Positions 55,401 to 63,723 of a stretch of DNA of 64,000 nt are shown one piece after another. This DNA is from Lutibacter maritimus (GTDB taxonomy: Bacteria > Bacteroidota > Bacteroidia > Flavobacteriales > Flavobacteriaceae). Made by a program: the position numbers and the translations under genes. Numbering within the stretch: position 1 is the first letter of the stretch; every line of letters starts with the position of its first letter. The notes beneath the pieces are model-generated. The model was given only the letters and a program-made list of their open reading frames with translations. It did not search any database and was not told where the DNA came from. Location: contig NZ_FOZP01000002.1 of the NCBI RefSeq assembly GCF_900116115.1, positions 456,122 to 520,121 on the forward strand. Direction: 5' to 3'.

Positions 55401-55715
55401 TTCACCAGTTCCTACCCAAATTACATCAGGATTACTTTGTTGAATTGAAACAGCACCAATTGATAAGGCTAATTGTTTATCAAAAATTGGTTCCCAAGCT
55501 ATTCCGCCACTTTCAGATTTCCACAAACCACCAGATGCAGAGCCTGCATAAATAATTTCAGGGCTTTTAGTAACTACATCTATTGCGGTAATTCTACCAC
55601 TCATTCCTGCTGGACCAATAGCGCGTGGTTTTATGTTTTTAAATTTTTCTATATCAAATTGTTGTGCATTTAAGCAAATAGAAATAAATAGGAAAATGGA
55701 AGTTAGTTTTTTCAT
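52473..55715 (-). CDS. BNR/sortilin-like beta-propeller exoprotein, long paralogue
   Basis: A 1080-residue exported protein. The signal peptide ends near LNAQ (about 18). The propeller region (about 25-735) has many BNR repeats and shares the opening IGPAGMSGRITAIDV with its convergent neighbour (IGPTIMSGRIVDVDV). A Lys/Glu-rich linker is at about 795-825. A beta domain at about 830-910 (FEVYNDKNELIRSV; MYWRLEEKGTRGPSR) resembles FlgD-like Ig domains, and a helical C-terminus follows to 1080. The role is unknown. Confidence 0.88.
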   Translation of the reverse strand: MKKLTSIFLFISICLNAQQFDIEKFKNIKPRAIGPAGMSGRITAIDVVTKSPEIIYAGSASGGLWKSESGGIAWEPIFDKQLALSIGAVSIQQSNPDVIWVGTGEGNPRNSLTGGYGLYKSLDAGKTWQLVGLEKTRNIHRIVIDKDNPNTVYVAAIGSPWGAHPERGVYKTTDGGKTWEKSLFVNNKTGCADLVVDPSNPNKLIAAMWEHERKPWTFNSGGEGSGLYITYNGGENWKKLTDKDGLPEGNLGRIGLAIAANNPKIVYALVEAKKNGLYKSEDGGINWKLVNDKSSGRGSEGIGNRPFYYSDLAVDPSNENRIYTVFTYVNVSEDGGKSFNQLMPAYGTSVGVHPDHHAWWIHPTNPNYMIDGNDGGLNITHDRGKTWRFVENLPVGQFYHINVDNDFPYNVYGGLQDNGSWAGPAYVLKDQGIRNSYWQEIQFGDGFDVVPDPKDSRFGYSMSQQGFVTRYDKVTGNSKIIRPTHPNPAIKLRFNWNSAIAMNPIDNETIYFGSQFVHKSTNKGYTWEIISPDLTTNNPDKQKQHESGGITMDATGAENHCTILAIEPSTFDENILWVGTDDGNIQLTQDGGKTWENVSKNIKNIPKEAWVAQIRASKFNKAEAYVIVNNYRQFDFKPYLFRTRDFGKTWENLVEDKDETFGYTLSFIQDLEVPNLQFLGTEYGLYVSIDEGKNWTKWNGNYPNVSTMDLTIQPREHDLVIGTFGRAIYVLDDIRPLRAIAKEGKQLLDKKIHLFTPPTAFITETQQPSGTRFGANAIFNGENKNGGAMITYSINKPEIKKTEETSDKKNKKATTETAIKEEKPAVKFDTIFFEVYNDKNELIRSVKYKAPKENGLHRMYWRLEEKGTRGPSRRKVSEKASEPGGVTVLPGNYTIKLHFGNETVSEKIEVKYDPRISISFEVLKSKYNLLKALENKIGIAGDASQRLLASKEIVEDYQKRIIALKTDKFEDLLKNHKEIITKINGLLDDLLGKEDDRQGITDTEFPSTISYLYTARSYVNSLQQLPGLTETTLIKNADEKVKEVISKINEFYKSDWISYKDSVKDLKLSPFTDIEEFKYE

Positions 55716-55788
55716 AAAAAATTAGAGTAGAATGGTTTAGCAGACTAATTTAAATAAATTAAGTTAATTATAAATAAATTGTTATTTT

Positions 55789-55805
55789 TATAATCATTCT
55801 AAATA
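55789..55805 (-). promoter_or_regulatory. Copy of the suf-type motif upstream of sdhC
   Basis: The plus strand reads TATAATCATTCTAAATA; its complement matches the motif at the sufS and suf operon promoters at about 14 of 17 positions. It lies 45 bases upstream of the sdhC -7 box, where an activator could act, and also 74 bases upstream of the divergent propeller gene. Confidence 0.35.
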
Positions 55806-55849
55806 GACTTTAAAGGTGAATTTATCTTTTAGGAAAAAAAAGGAAATAG

Positions 55850-55857
55850 TATCTTTG
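55850..55857 (+). promoter_or_regulatory. -7 element of sdhCAB
   Basis: TATCTTTG, exact TAnnTTTG, 25 bases before the sdhC ATG. Confidence 0.5.
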
Positions 55858-55882
55858 ATGTTTTAAAAAAATTATATAAAAA

Positions 55883-56560
55883 ATGAGCGGATTTTTATCT
55901 TCATCAATCGCAAGAAAAGTAGCCATGGCGTTGTCAGCACTTTTCTTAATTTTTTTCTTGATTATTCATTTAGCGGTAAACCTAACTTCATTATTTAGTG
56001 AAGAGGCATTTAATCAAGCTTCTCATTTTATGGGAACAAATCCATTAATTCAGTTTGCATTGCAACCAATACTTATTTTTGGCGTAGTTTTTCATTTTGT
56101 GATGGGTTTTGTGTTAGAGTTAAAGAACAGAGCTTCAAGAAATGTAAATTATGTAAAATATAATGGTGCAGCTAGTGCTTCTTGGATGTCAAGAAATATG
56201 GCAATTAGTGGCGGTGTTATTTTAGCATTTATTGTAATTCACTTTTTAGATTTTTGGATTCCAGAATTAAATACCAAATATGTCGTAGGAGATATGAGTG
56301 GTTATATAGAAGGAACTACAAATTATCGTTATTATGAAGAATTGCAGCACAAATTTGCTAGTCCTGTAAAAGTTGGAATCTATGTAGTTGCTTTTGTATT
56401 ATTGGCATTACATTTAATGCACGGTTTTCAATCGGCGTTTCAATCAATAGGATTTAATAACAAGTATACAAGTTGCGTAAAATCACTAGGAAAATGGTAT
56501 TCAATACTTATTCCACTTGGATTTATCATAATTGCATTATTTCACCATTTTAACCATTAA
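55883..56560 (+). CDS. sdhC: Succinate dehydrogenase cytochrome b558 subunit
   Basis: A 225-residue membrane anchor with five hydrophobic helices (about 13-38, 57-80, 102-124, 158-182, 200-222). Histidines placed in helices (FLIIHLAVNL, VFHFVMGF, FIVIHFLDF, ALHLMHGF) fit the two-haem single-anchor type B of Bacteroidota and Wolinella. It passes electrons between SdhB and menaquinone. It is the first gene of sdhCAB. Confidence 0.95.
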   Translation: MSGFLSSSIARKVAMALSALFLIFFLIIHLAVNLTSLFSEEAFNQASHFMGTNPLIQFALQPILIFGVVFHFVMGFVLELKNRASRNVNYVKYNGAASASWMSRNMAISGGVILAFIVIHFLDFWIPELNTKYVVGDMSGYIEGTTNYRYYEELQHKFASPVKVGIYVVAFVLLALHLMHGFQSAFQSIGFNNKYTSCVKSLGKWYSILIPLGFIIIALFHHFNH

Positions 56561-56572
56561 TCTTAAGAGAAT

Positions 56573-58576
56573 ATGACTACTTTAAATTCAAGAGTACCAG
56601 AAGGTCCAATAAAAGATAAATGGACACAATATAAAGATCACATTAACTTAGTAAACCCAGCAAATAAGCGTAATATTGATATTATTGTGGTTGGAACAGG
56701 TTTAGCCGGTGGTTCAGCCGCAGCAACTTTAGCTGAGTTAGGATATAACGTAAAAGCATTTGCTTACCAAGATTCTCCGCGTAGAGCGCATTCAATTGCA
56801 GCACAAGGAGGTATCAACGCAGCAAAAAATTATATGGGCGATGGAGATTCAAACTATCGTTTATTTTACGACACTGTAAAAGGTGGCGATTACCGTTCAC
56901 GCGAAGCAAACGTACATCGTTTAGCTGAAGTTTCAGGTGCTATTATTGACCAATGTGTGGCGCAAGGAGTTCCTTTTGCGCGTGATTATGGTGGATTGTT
57001 AGATAATCGTTCATTTGGTGGAGTTTTAGTATCTAGAACTTTTTATGCAAAAGGACAAACAGGGCAACAGTTATTACTAGGTTGTTATTCTGCAATGAAC
57101 CGGCAAATTGCTCGTGGAAAAATTGATATGTACAATCGTCATGAAATGTTAGACGTTGTAAAAATTGATGGAAAAGCGAGAGGAATTATTGCTCGTGATT
57201 TGGTAACAGGAAAAATTGAGCGCCACTCTGCACATGCAGTTGTAATTGCAACAGGTGGTTACGGTAATGTTTATTTCCTGTCAACAAATGCAATGGGTTC
57301 TAATGCCACGGCTGCTTGGAAAATTCATAAAAAAGGCGCGTTTTTTGCAAATCCTTGTTTTACACAAATTCACCCAACGTGTATTCCTCGTTCGGGAGAT
57401 TACCAAAGTAAATTAACGTTAATGTCTGAATCATTACGTAATGATGGTAGAATTTGGGTTCCTGCAAAAATTGAAGATGCTAAAGCAATTCAACAAGGAA
57501 AATTAAAACCTACGGCAATTGCAGAAGAAGATAGAGATTACTACTTAGAAAGAAGATATCCTGCATTTGGTAACTTAGTGCCTCGTGATGTTGCTTCAAG
57601 AGCTGCAAAAGAGCGTTGTGACGCTGGTTATGGTGTAAATGCTACAGGTGAAGCTGTATATTTAGATTTTGCTGCTGCAATACAAAGATATGGTAGTGAA
57701 AAAGCAAAAGTGCAAGGGCTACACAATCCTTCAAAAGAAGAAATTACAAAATTAGGTGAAGCAGTTATTGAAGAGAAATATGGAAACTTATTCCAAATGT
57801 ATGAGAAAATTGTAGATGAAAATCCATACAAAACACCTATGATGATTTATCCAGCAACTCACTATACAATGGGTGGCGTTTGGGTTGATTACAATTTAAT
57901 GACAACTGTTCCTGGTTTATATTGTATTGGAGAAGCAAACTTTTCTGATCACGGAGCTAACCGTTTAGGAGCATCTGCATTAATGCAAGGGTTAGCTGAC
58001 GGATATTTTGTATTGCCTTATACTATTGGTGATTATTTAGCTGATGATATTAGAACAGGTAAAATTCCTACTGATAGCCCAGAGTTTGATGAAGTTGAAA
58101 AATCTGTAAGAGATCAATTAGAATTCTTTGTGAACAATAAAGGAACTCATTCTGTAGATTATTTCCATAAAAAATTAGGAAATGTAATGTGGAATAAAGT
58201 TGGAATGGCTCGTAATGAAAAAGGATTAAAAGAAGCAATAAAAGAAATTCAAGAAATTCGTGAAGATTTTTGGAAAAATGTTAAAGTACCAGGAAGTTTA
58301 AATGAGTTAAACCCTGAATTAGAAAAAGCAGGTAGAGTAGCTGATTTCTTAGAATTAGGAGAATTATTTGCGAAAGATGCTTTACATCGTGAAGAGTCAT
58401 GTGGAGGTCACTTTAGAGAAGAGCACGTTACTGAGGATGGAGAAGCAAAACGTGATGATGCCAACTTTGCATATGTTGCAGCTTGGGAATATACAGGAAA
58501 ACCAAGTGAAGCAATTTTACATAAGGAACAATTAGAATTTAAAGATATCGAATTAAAAACTCGTTCATATAAATAA
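56573..58576 (+). CDS. sdhA: Succinate dehydrogenase / fumarate reductase flavoprotein
   Basis: A 667-residue catalytic subunit. The FAD-binding segment is [19 protein letters not shown] near 41. The FAD-linked histidine is in [17 protein letters not shown] near 78. Active-site motifs include [15 protein letters not shown] and the arginine in [10 protein letters not shown]. The C-terminus has the [10 protein letters not shown] segment. It lies 12 bases after sdhC. Confidence 0.97.
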   Translation: MTTLNSRVPEGPIKDKWTQYKDHINLVNPANKRNIDIIVVGTGLAGGSAAATLAELGYNVKAFAYQDSPRRAHSIAAQGGINAAKNYMGDGDSNYRLFYDTVKGGDYRSREANVHRLAEVSGAIIDQCVAQGVPFARDYGGLLDNRSFGGVLVSRTFYAKGQTGQQLLLGCYSAMNRQIARGKIDMYNRHEMLDVVKIDGKARGIIARDLVTGKIERHSAHAVVIATGGYGNVYFLSTNAMGSNATAAWKIHKKGAFFANPCFTQIHPTCIPRSGDYQSKLTLMSESLRNDGRIWVPAKIEDAKAIQQGKLKPTAIAEEDRDYYLERRYPAFGNLVPRDVASRAAKERCDAGYGVNATGEAVYLDFAAAIQRYGSEKAKVQGLHNPSKEEITKLGEAVIEEKYGNLFQMYEKIVDENPYKTPMMIYPATHYTMGGVWVDYNLMTTVPGLYCIGEANFSDHGANRLGASALMQGLADGYFVLPYTIGDYLADDIRTGKIPTDSPEFDEVEKSVRDQLEFFVNNKGTHSVDYFHKKLGNVMWNKVGMARNEKGLKEAIKEIQEIREDFWKNVKVPGSLNELNPELEKAGRVADFLELGELFAKDALHREESCGGHFREEHVTEDGEAKRDDANFAYVAAWEYTGKPSEAILHKEQLEFKDIELKTRSYK

Positions 58577-58585
58577 GAAGACATT

Positions 58586-59329
58586 ATGAATTTAACGTTA
58601 AAAATTTGGAGACAAAAAGGACCTCAAGATAAAGGTCAAATGGTCGAATATAAAGTTACCGATATTTCAGAACATATGTCATTTTTAGAAATGATGGACG
58701 TGTTGAATGAACAATTGGTAGCGAAAGATGAAGTGCCAATTGCATTTGATCACGATTGTAGAGAAGGTATTTGTGGTATGTGTTCATTACATATTAATGG
58801 TGAACCACACGGGCCAGACAGAGGAATTACTACGTGTCAGTTACATATGCGTACTTTTAAAGATGGTGATACAATTTATATTGAACCTTGGAGAGCAAAA
58901 GCATTTCCAGTAATTAAAGATTTAATTGTAGATCGTATGGCTTTTGAACGTATTCAACAAGCTGGTGGTTACATTTCTGTAAATACTTCAGGAAACACAC
59001 AAGATGCTAATGCAATCCCAATTTCTAAACATAACGCAGATTTATCTATGGATGCTGCAGCATGTATTGGTTGTGGAGCTTGTGTTGCTAGTTGTAAAAA
59101 CTCTTCAGCAATGTTATTTGTTTCTGCAAAAGTATCTCAGTTTGCATTATTACCTCAAGGTAAAGTTGAAGCTGCAGATAGAGTTAGAAATATGGTTAAG
59201 CAAATGGATGAAGAAGGTTTTGGTAACTGTACCAATACTGGAGCGTGTGAAGTTGAATGTCCTAAAGGAATTTCTTTAGAAAACATTGCACGTATGAACC
59301 GTGAATATTTAAAAGCTAGTATTATTTAG
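58586..59329 (+). CDS. sdhB: Succinate dehydrogenase iron-sulfur subunit
   Basis: A 247-residue electron-transfer subunit. The 2Fe-2S ligands lie in [15 protein letters not shown] plus a later Cys (TTCQLH). The 4Fe-4S and 3Fe-4S ligands lie in [14 protein letters not shown] and [14 protein letters not shown]. It ends the sdhCAB operon and is a client of the Suf system encoded in this window. Confidence 0.97.
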   Translation: MNLTLKIWRQKGPQDKGQMVEYKVTDISEHMSFLEMMDVLNEQLVAKDEVPIAFDHDCREGICGMCSLHINGEPHGPDRGITTCQLHMRTFKDGDTIYIEPWRAKAFPVIKDLIVDRMAFERIQQAGGYISVNTSGNTQDANAIPISKHNADLSMDAAACIGCGACVASCKNSSAMLFVSAKVSQFALLPQGKVEAADRVRNMVKQMDEEGFGNCTNTGACEVECPKGISLENIARMNREYLKASII

Positions 59330-59351
59330 TTTTTAAAATATATAAATTTAG

Positions 59352-59385
59352 AAAAACCTGTTTTAGAAATAAAACAGGTTTTTTT
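59352..59385 (+). terminator. Terminator of sdhCAB
   Basis: AAAAACCTGTTTTA / TAAAACAGGTTTTT, a 14-base stem with the four-base loop GAAA and a T tract. Confidence 0.88.
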
Positions 59386-59407
59386 ATTGATTTATGGAAA
59401 ATAATTA

Positions 59408-59436
59408 TTGTTATTCGATAATTATTTATATTTTTG
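59408..59436 (+). promoter_or_regulatory. Promoter of the DUF2975-XRE pair
   Basis: TTG (59408-59410), 18 bases, TATTTTTG (59429-59436), ending 19 bases before the ATG. Confidence 0.5.
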
Positions 59437-59455
59437 AGTTACTAAATTATATATA

Positions 59456-59968
59456 ATGAGAAAACTTAAAATTTTAAAAGCATTAGTTGATTTACTTTGG
59501 ATCTTTTCAATGATTTCTGTAGTTGCCATAGTGGTGTTTACTGTAGTTGTTTTTTTAGATATAGGTTTCGCAGACTTAGATTTCAATATTAACGGTGTTC
59601 AAATTGAAATTATAGATAACGTTACAAAATTTTTACTGCTAGTATTAATGATATCATATTTAATTGTAATTTATTGTCTATATCTTTTTAGAGAGGTGAT
59701 CAAATATTTTTATTTGTTAAAAATATTTGATGAAGTTGTGTTAAAAAACTTTAATAAAATTGGCTATTTATTAATAACTTCTGCTATTTTAACGGGTATA
59801 ACAACAACCTTTTATAAAGTTTATTATATGCATAAAGTTACGGCTGCTTTTAACTTTACCTTTAGCCCGTTTATCTTATTAATATGTTTTGGATTATTTT
59901 TTATGGTTTTAAGTGAAATTTTTGGAATGTCAAAAAAATTAAAAGAAGAAAACGAATTAACTATTTAA
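59456..59968 (+). CDS. DUF2975 membrane protein
   Basis: A 170-residue protein with four membrane segments (about 10-35, 57-78, 104-122, 136-157), the DUF2975 layout. It is followed after 2 bases by a small XRE regulator, the pairing commonly seen for this family. The molecular role is unknown. Confidence 0.85.
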   Translation: MRKLKILKALVDLLWIFSMISVVAIVVFTVVVFLDIGFADLDFNINGVQIEIIDNVTKFLLLVLMISYLIVIYCLYLFREVIKYFYLLKIFDEVVLKNFNKIGYLLITSAILTGITTTFYKVYYMHKVTAAFNFTFSPFILLICFGLFFMVLSEIFGMSKKLKEENELTI

Positions 59969-59970
59969 GT

Positions 59971-60192
59971 ATGTCAATAATTGTAAATCTTGATGTAATG
60001 CTTGCTACTCGAAAAATGAAAAGCATTGAATTGGCTGAAAAAATTGGAATTACAACCGCAAATTTATCAATCTTAAAATCGGGTAAAGCTAAAGCAATTC
60101 GTTTTTCGACTTTAGAAGCCATTTGTAAAGAGTTAGATTGTCAGCCAGGAGATATTTTAGCATTTTCTTCTGATGAATCAGCGGATATTTAG
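59971..60192 (+). CDS. Small XRE-family regulator (YozG-like)
   Basis: A 73-residue protein that is almost only a Cro/C1-type helix-turn-helix (SIELAEKIGITTANLSILKSG) ending in LDCQPGDILAF, as in YozG-like proteins. The two-base gap to the DUF2975 gene implies one transcript and perhaps functional linkage. Confidence 0.9.
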   Translation: MSIIVNLDVMLATRKMKSIELAEKIGITTANLSILKSGKAKAIRFSTLEAICKELDCQPGDILAFSSDESADI

Positions 60193-60220
60193 TACATTTA
60201 AGTTCTAAAATTTAAATTAA

Positions 60221-61378
60221 ATGCCTTCATATACTAATACTTTTGTGTCTAAACTACCAGAAGTACCAACATCTATTTTTTCTGTAATGAGTACATTGGC
60301 CATTAAGCACAATGCTTTAAACTTATCACAGGGTTTTCCAAATTTTGAAAGTGATTCAAAACTAATAGAGGCGGTTAACAAGGCCATGAATGATGGAAAA
60401 AACCAATACGCACCAATGCCTGGTGTTTTTAGTTTGCGAAAAGCGATAGCTACCAAAATGGAAAATTTATATGGTGTTTCTTACAATCCTGAAACTGAAA
60501 TTACCATTACAGCAGGAGCAACGCAAGCAATTTTTACAGCAATTGCCGCAACAATTAAAAAAGATGATGAGGTTATTATTTTTAAACCAGCCTATGATTC
60601 TTATGAACCAACTATTCAGCTTTTTGGTGGAAAAACTATTGCGGTTCAGTTAAATCCGGAAGATTTTAAAATTGACTGGAAATTGGTAAAAGGGTTGATT
60701 TCTGATAAAACTAAAATGATTATCATTAACACACCACACAATCCATCAGGAAGAATTTTAACAAAACAAGATATGTTGCAATTAGAAACATTACTTAAAA
60801 ATACCAATATTATATTATTAAGTGATGAGGTGTATGAACATATTATTTTTGATGGAGAACAACATCAATCAGCAGCTTTATTTCCTGCTTTGGCCGAAAG
60901 AGCCTTTATTACAGCTTCTTTCGGAAAAACATTTCATAATACAGGTTGGAAAGTTGGCTATTGTTTGGCACCAAAGGAATTAATGGATGAATTTAGAAAA
61001 GTACATCAATTTAATGTGTTTAGTGTAAATCATCCAACACAAGTTGCATTAGCTGAACATTTAAAAACACCCAATAATTATTTAGAGTTAAACAGTTTTT
61101 ATCAACAGAAAAGAGATTTATTTTTAAGCTTAATTAAAGATTCGAAATTTGAATTTATACCTTCAAAAGGAACTTATTTTCAACTGCTAAATTTTAAAAA
61201 TATTACTGATGAAAGCGATTATGATTTTGCAGTTCGCTTAACTCAGGAACAAAAAATAGCAGCTATTCCAATTTCTGTTTTTAATCAACATAAGTTAGAT
61301 ACCAAAGTTTTACGTTTTTGTTTTGCAAAAACAGATGAAACTTTAAAACAAGCAGCTTCCATTTTAAATTCAATTTAA
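60221..61378 (+). CDS. PLP aminotransferase, methionine/kynurenine type (YbdL-like)
   Basis: A 385-residue class I fold aminotransferase. The PLP lysine is Lys236 in TASFGKTFHNTGWK, with NTPHNPSGR near 170 and SDEVYEHIIF near 201. The last arginine motif is VLRFCFAKTDE. It resembles YbdL and glutamine transaminase K, which use methionine or glutamine with oxoacids. Its near neighbour is an omega-amidase-like enzyme that would remove the 2-oxoglutaramate formed. Confidence 0.9.
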   Translation: MPSYTNTFVSKLPEVPTSIFSVMSTLAIKHNALNLSQGFPNFESDSKLIEAVNKAMNDGKNQYAPMPGVFSLRKAIATKMENLYGVSYNPETEITITAGATQAIFTAIAATIKKDDEVIIFKPAYDSYEPTIQLFGGKTIAVQLNPEDFKIDWKLVKGLISDKTKMIIINTPHNPSGRILTKQDMLQLETLLKNTNIILLSDEVYEHIIFDGEQHQSAALFPALAERAFITASFGKTFHNTGWKVGYCLAPKELMDEFRKVHQFNVFSVNHPTQVALAEHLKTPNNYLELNSFYQQKRDLFLSLIKDSKFEFIPSKGTYFQLLNFKNITDESDYDFAVRLTQEQKIAAIPISVFNQHKLDTKVLRFCFAKTDETLKQAASILNSI

Positions 61379-61406
61379 TTTGTATTTTAGTTTAAATAAG
61401 AAAATT

Positions 61407-61883
61407 ATGAAAACATTAAAAAGTATTATAACTACACTTTTCCTTTTTGCAGTTTGTATAAATTATGCGCAAAAAGTTGAGTATGATGGAGTAACCTATT
61501 TGGTGAAAGGAAATGCTATTTTTATGAATAAAATTGATGTAACCAACACTTTATCACCAGAACAACAAGTTGTAATTAAAAATAAATTAAGTGAAGAAAT
61601 TTTAGCTAATAAAAAGTTAAAAGCAGCTGAAAAGGCTCAAAAAAAAGCTGAAAAAGCTCAAAATAAAGCCGAAAAAAAAGAAAAAGCAGCCGAAGAACAG
61701 ATTAAAAAAGCAGAAAAAGCAAAAGATAAATATACTGATGCTCAAAATAAATATGAAAACGAACTTAAAAAGCATCAGAAATTACAGGAAAAAGGAAAAT
61801 TATCTCCGGAAGATGAAGTTAAATGGCAAAAAAAACTGGGCGATTTAAAAAGCAAAATTGATAAGCTTAAAAAAAAGTTGTAA
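61407..61883 (+). CDS. Exported coiled-coil protein, unknown function
   Basis: A 158-residue protein from the ATG at 61407 (a TTG at 61380 adds nine residues with no support). The signal peptide ends near NYAQ (about 21). A short beta-like part is followed by a long Lys/Ala/Glu coiled coil (about 70-155) with repeated KAEKAQ units. It sits between the aminotransferase and nitrilase genes with close spacing. No function can be assigned. Confidence 0.75.
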   Translation: MKTLKSIITTLFLFAVCINYAQKVEYDGVTYLVKGNAIFMNKIDVTNTLSPEQQVVIKNKLSEEILANKKLKAAEKAQKKAEKAQNKAEKKEKAAEEQIKKAEKAKDKYTDAQNKYENELKKHQKLQEKGKLSPEDEVKWQKKLGDLKSKIDKLKKKL

Positions 61884-61889
61884 TTATTT

Positions 61890-62669
61890 ATGAATAGATT
61901 TTTAAATATTGTTTTAATACAATCAGACATTTTTTGGCAAAACAGTGCTAAAAATTTGGTAAAATATTCTAAGAGAATAAGCGAAATTAAAGAAGAAGTA
62001 GACATTATTATTTTACCCGAAATGTTTACCACAGGTTTTAGTATGCAACCTAAAGATATTGCCGAGCAAATGGATGGAAACACTGTGCAATGGATGATTA
62101 CAACATCTAAAAAAACAAATGCTGCTATTTGTGGAAGTGTAATTATACAAGAAGATGGTAAGTACTATAACAGGTTTTTATTTGTACATCCTTCAGGAGA
62201 GGTAAATTATTACAATAAAAGACATTTATTTACATTAGCCGGAGAAGAAAAGGTGTATACTGCTGGTGAACATAAATTGATAGTTAATTATAAAGGCTGG
62301 AAAATTTGCCCATTAGTTTGTTATGATTTACGTTTTCCTGTTTGGGCAAGAAATGTAGAAGATTATGATATTTTATTATATGTAGCAAATTGGCCAAAAC
62401 CAAGAATTAACGCTTGGGATACATTATTGCCAGCCAGAGCTATTGAAAATATGTGCTACACTATTGGTGTGAATAGAGTAGGAGTTGATGCAAGTAGATT
62501 GGAATATAACGGTCATTCTGCAGCCTATAATTGTTTAGGTGAACAACTAATAAATGCTTTACTCGATGAAGAAGATGTAATATCTTTTACAATAGATAAA
62601 ACACATATTTCAACAACAAGAAATAAACTTAATTTTTTAAAAGATAAAGACACTTTCAAAATTTTATAA
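61890..62669 (+). CDS. Nitrilase-superfamily omega-amidase (YafV-like)
   Basis: A 259-residue C-N hydrolase. The catalytic triad is Glu44 (LPEMFTTGF), Lys110 (YYNKRHLF) and Cys144 (PLVCYDLRFP). These fit the omega-amidase branch that hydrolyses 2-oxoglutaramate and 2-oxosuccinamate. Together with the aminotransferase two genes upstream it would make a glutamine-transaminase/omega-amidase pathway, for example in methionine salvage. Confidence 0.92.
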   Translation: MNRFLNIVLIQSDIFWQNSAKNLVKYSKRISEIKEEVDIIILPEMFTTGFSMQPKDIAEQMDGNTVQWMITTSKKTNAAICGSVIIQEDGKYYNRFLFVHPSGEVNYYNKRHLFTLAGEEKVYTAGEHKLIVNYKGWKICPLVCYDLRFPVWARNVEDYDILLYVANWPKPRINAWDTLLPARAIENMCYTIGVNRVGVDASRLEYNGHSAAYNCLGEQLINALLDEEDVISFTIDKTHISTTRNKLNFLKDKDTFKIL

Positions 62670-62700
62670 AAAAAGCTCCAAATTAATTTGGAGCTTTTTT
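62669..62700. terminator. Bidirectional terminator, perfect 32-base palindrome
   Basis: AAAAAAGCTCCAAATT / AATTTGGAGCTTTTTT, 16-base arms without spacer, overlapping the nitrilase stop codon and ending two bases from the desaturase stop. Confidence 0.88.
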
Positions 62701-62701
62701 G

Positions 62702-63697
62702 TTATACTAATGGATTCATCCATTTAAATTGGTATTCGGTTTTTGGGACTACAATTCTTTCTGTAATTCGGTACATACGTTCAGGTAATTTCATTAAATA
62801 ATCTCTGGCTTTTTCTGCTTCAGGTGTTAAACCAGTAATTTTGTCTATTTCCCAACTTGTATTTAATTTTTTTATGATATCAACATAATCAAATCCAGTG
62901 TATACACCAATGCGTTGTGCAACTGCTGAAAATTGATCAAAAATACTTCCTTTTGCTTCTGAGGAATGTCTTAAATGCATAGCAGGCATTACAATTTTAT
63001 GTTTCATCATGTGCTGAAAAGCTAACATCATTTCACTTGGGTCGTGTTGAAAAATTTGCTTTACAAATTCTGTATATGCTAAATGGTGACGCATTTCATC
63101 ACCTGCAATTATTTTAGACATTTTTGCCAACATTTTATGACCATTTTGACGTGCAATTTTAGCAACATTATTATGAGAAATGTAGGTTGCCAATTCTTGA
63201 AAACTAGTATATACAAAGTTTTTATATGGATCGCGAGACGTGCCAATATCAAATCCGTCTGCAATTAAATGCTGTGTTGTAATTTCAACCTCTCGAATAT
63301 TCACTCTTCCAGAAAGGTATAAATATTTATTTAAAACATCTCCGTGTCTGTTTTCTTCGCCGGTCCAAGCTCTAATCCATTTTGCCCAACCATTATCTTT
63401 TCCTTCATTAGAGTGTTGAGATATTCCTTCAATATCTAATAACCATGATTCGTATGTTGGTAATGCTTCTTCGGTAATGGTATCACCAACTAATACAACC
63501 CAAAAGTCGTTATGCATTTCTTTTGATAATTCTTGAATTTCTTTTACTTCATTTAAAAAAGTACTGCTTTGTGAGTTGGGTAAAAAATCTGTTGGTTGCC
63601 AAATTTTTTCAGGACTAATTAAGAATTTTTCTACAAAAGTATCAATATTTTTTTCTAAGGTGCGCATCACCTCTAACCTTACGTTATGTGCTGACAT
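62702..63697 (-). CDS. Acyl-ACP (stearoyl-ACP-type) desaturase
   Basis: A 331-residue soluble di-iron enzyme that introduces a double bond into acyl-ACP. The iron motifs are GEENRHGD (Glu115, His118) and GDEMRHH (Glu201, His204), two ExxH pairs as in plant and actinobacterial acyl-ACP desaturases. It stands next to an acyltransferase gene for phospholipids, and it needs ACP, which is encoded at the start of the window. Confidence 0.92.
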   Translation of the reverse strand: MSAHNVRLEVMRTLEKNIDTFVEKFLISPEKIWQPTDFLPNSQSSTFLNEVKEIQELSKEMHNDFWVVLVGDTITEEALPTYESWLLDIEGISQHSNEGKDNGWAKWIRAWTGEENRHGDVLNKYLYLSGRVNIREVEITTQHLIADGFDIGTSRDPYKNFVYTSFQELATYISHNNVAKIARQNGHKMLAKMSKIIAGDEMRHHLAYTEFVKQIFQHDPSEMMLAFQHMMKHKIVMPAMHLRHSSEAKGSIFDQFSAVAQRIGVYTGFDYVDIIKKLNTSWEIDKITGLTPEAEKARDYLMKLPERMYRITERIVVPKTEYQFKWMNPLV

Positions 63698-63723
63698 GTT
63701 TTGATTTTTAGTTTAGTAGGTTG

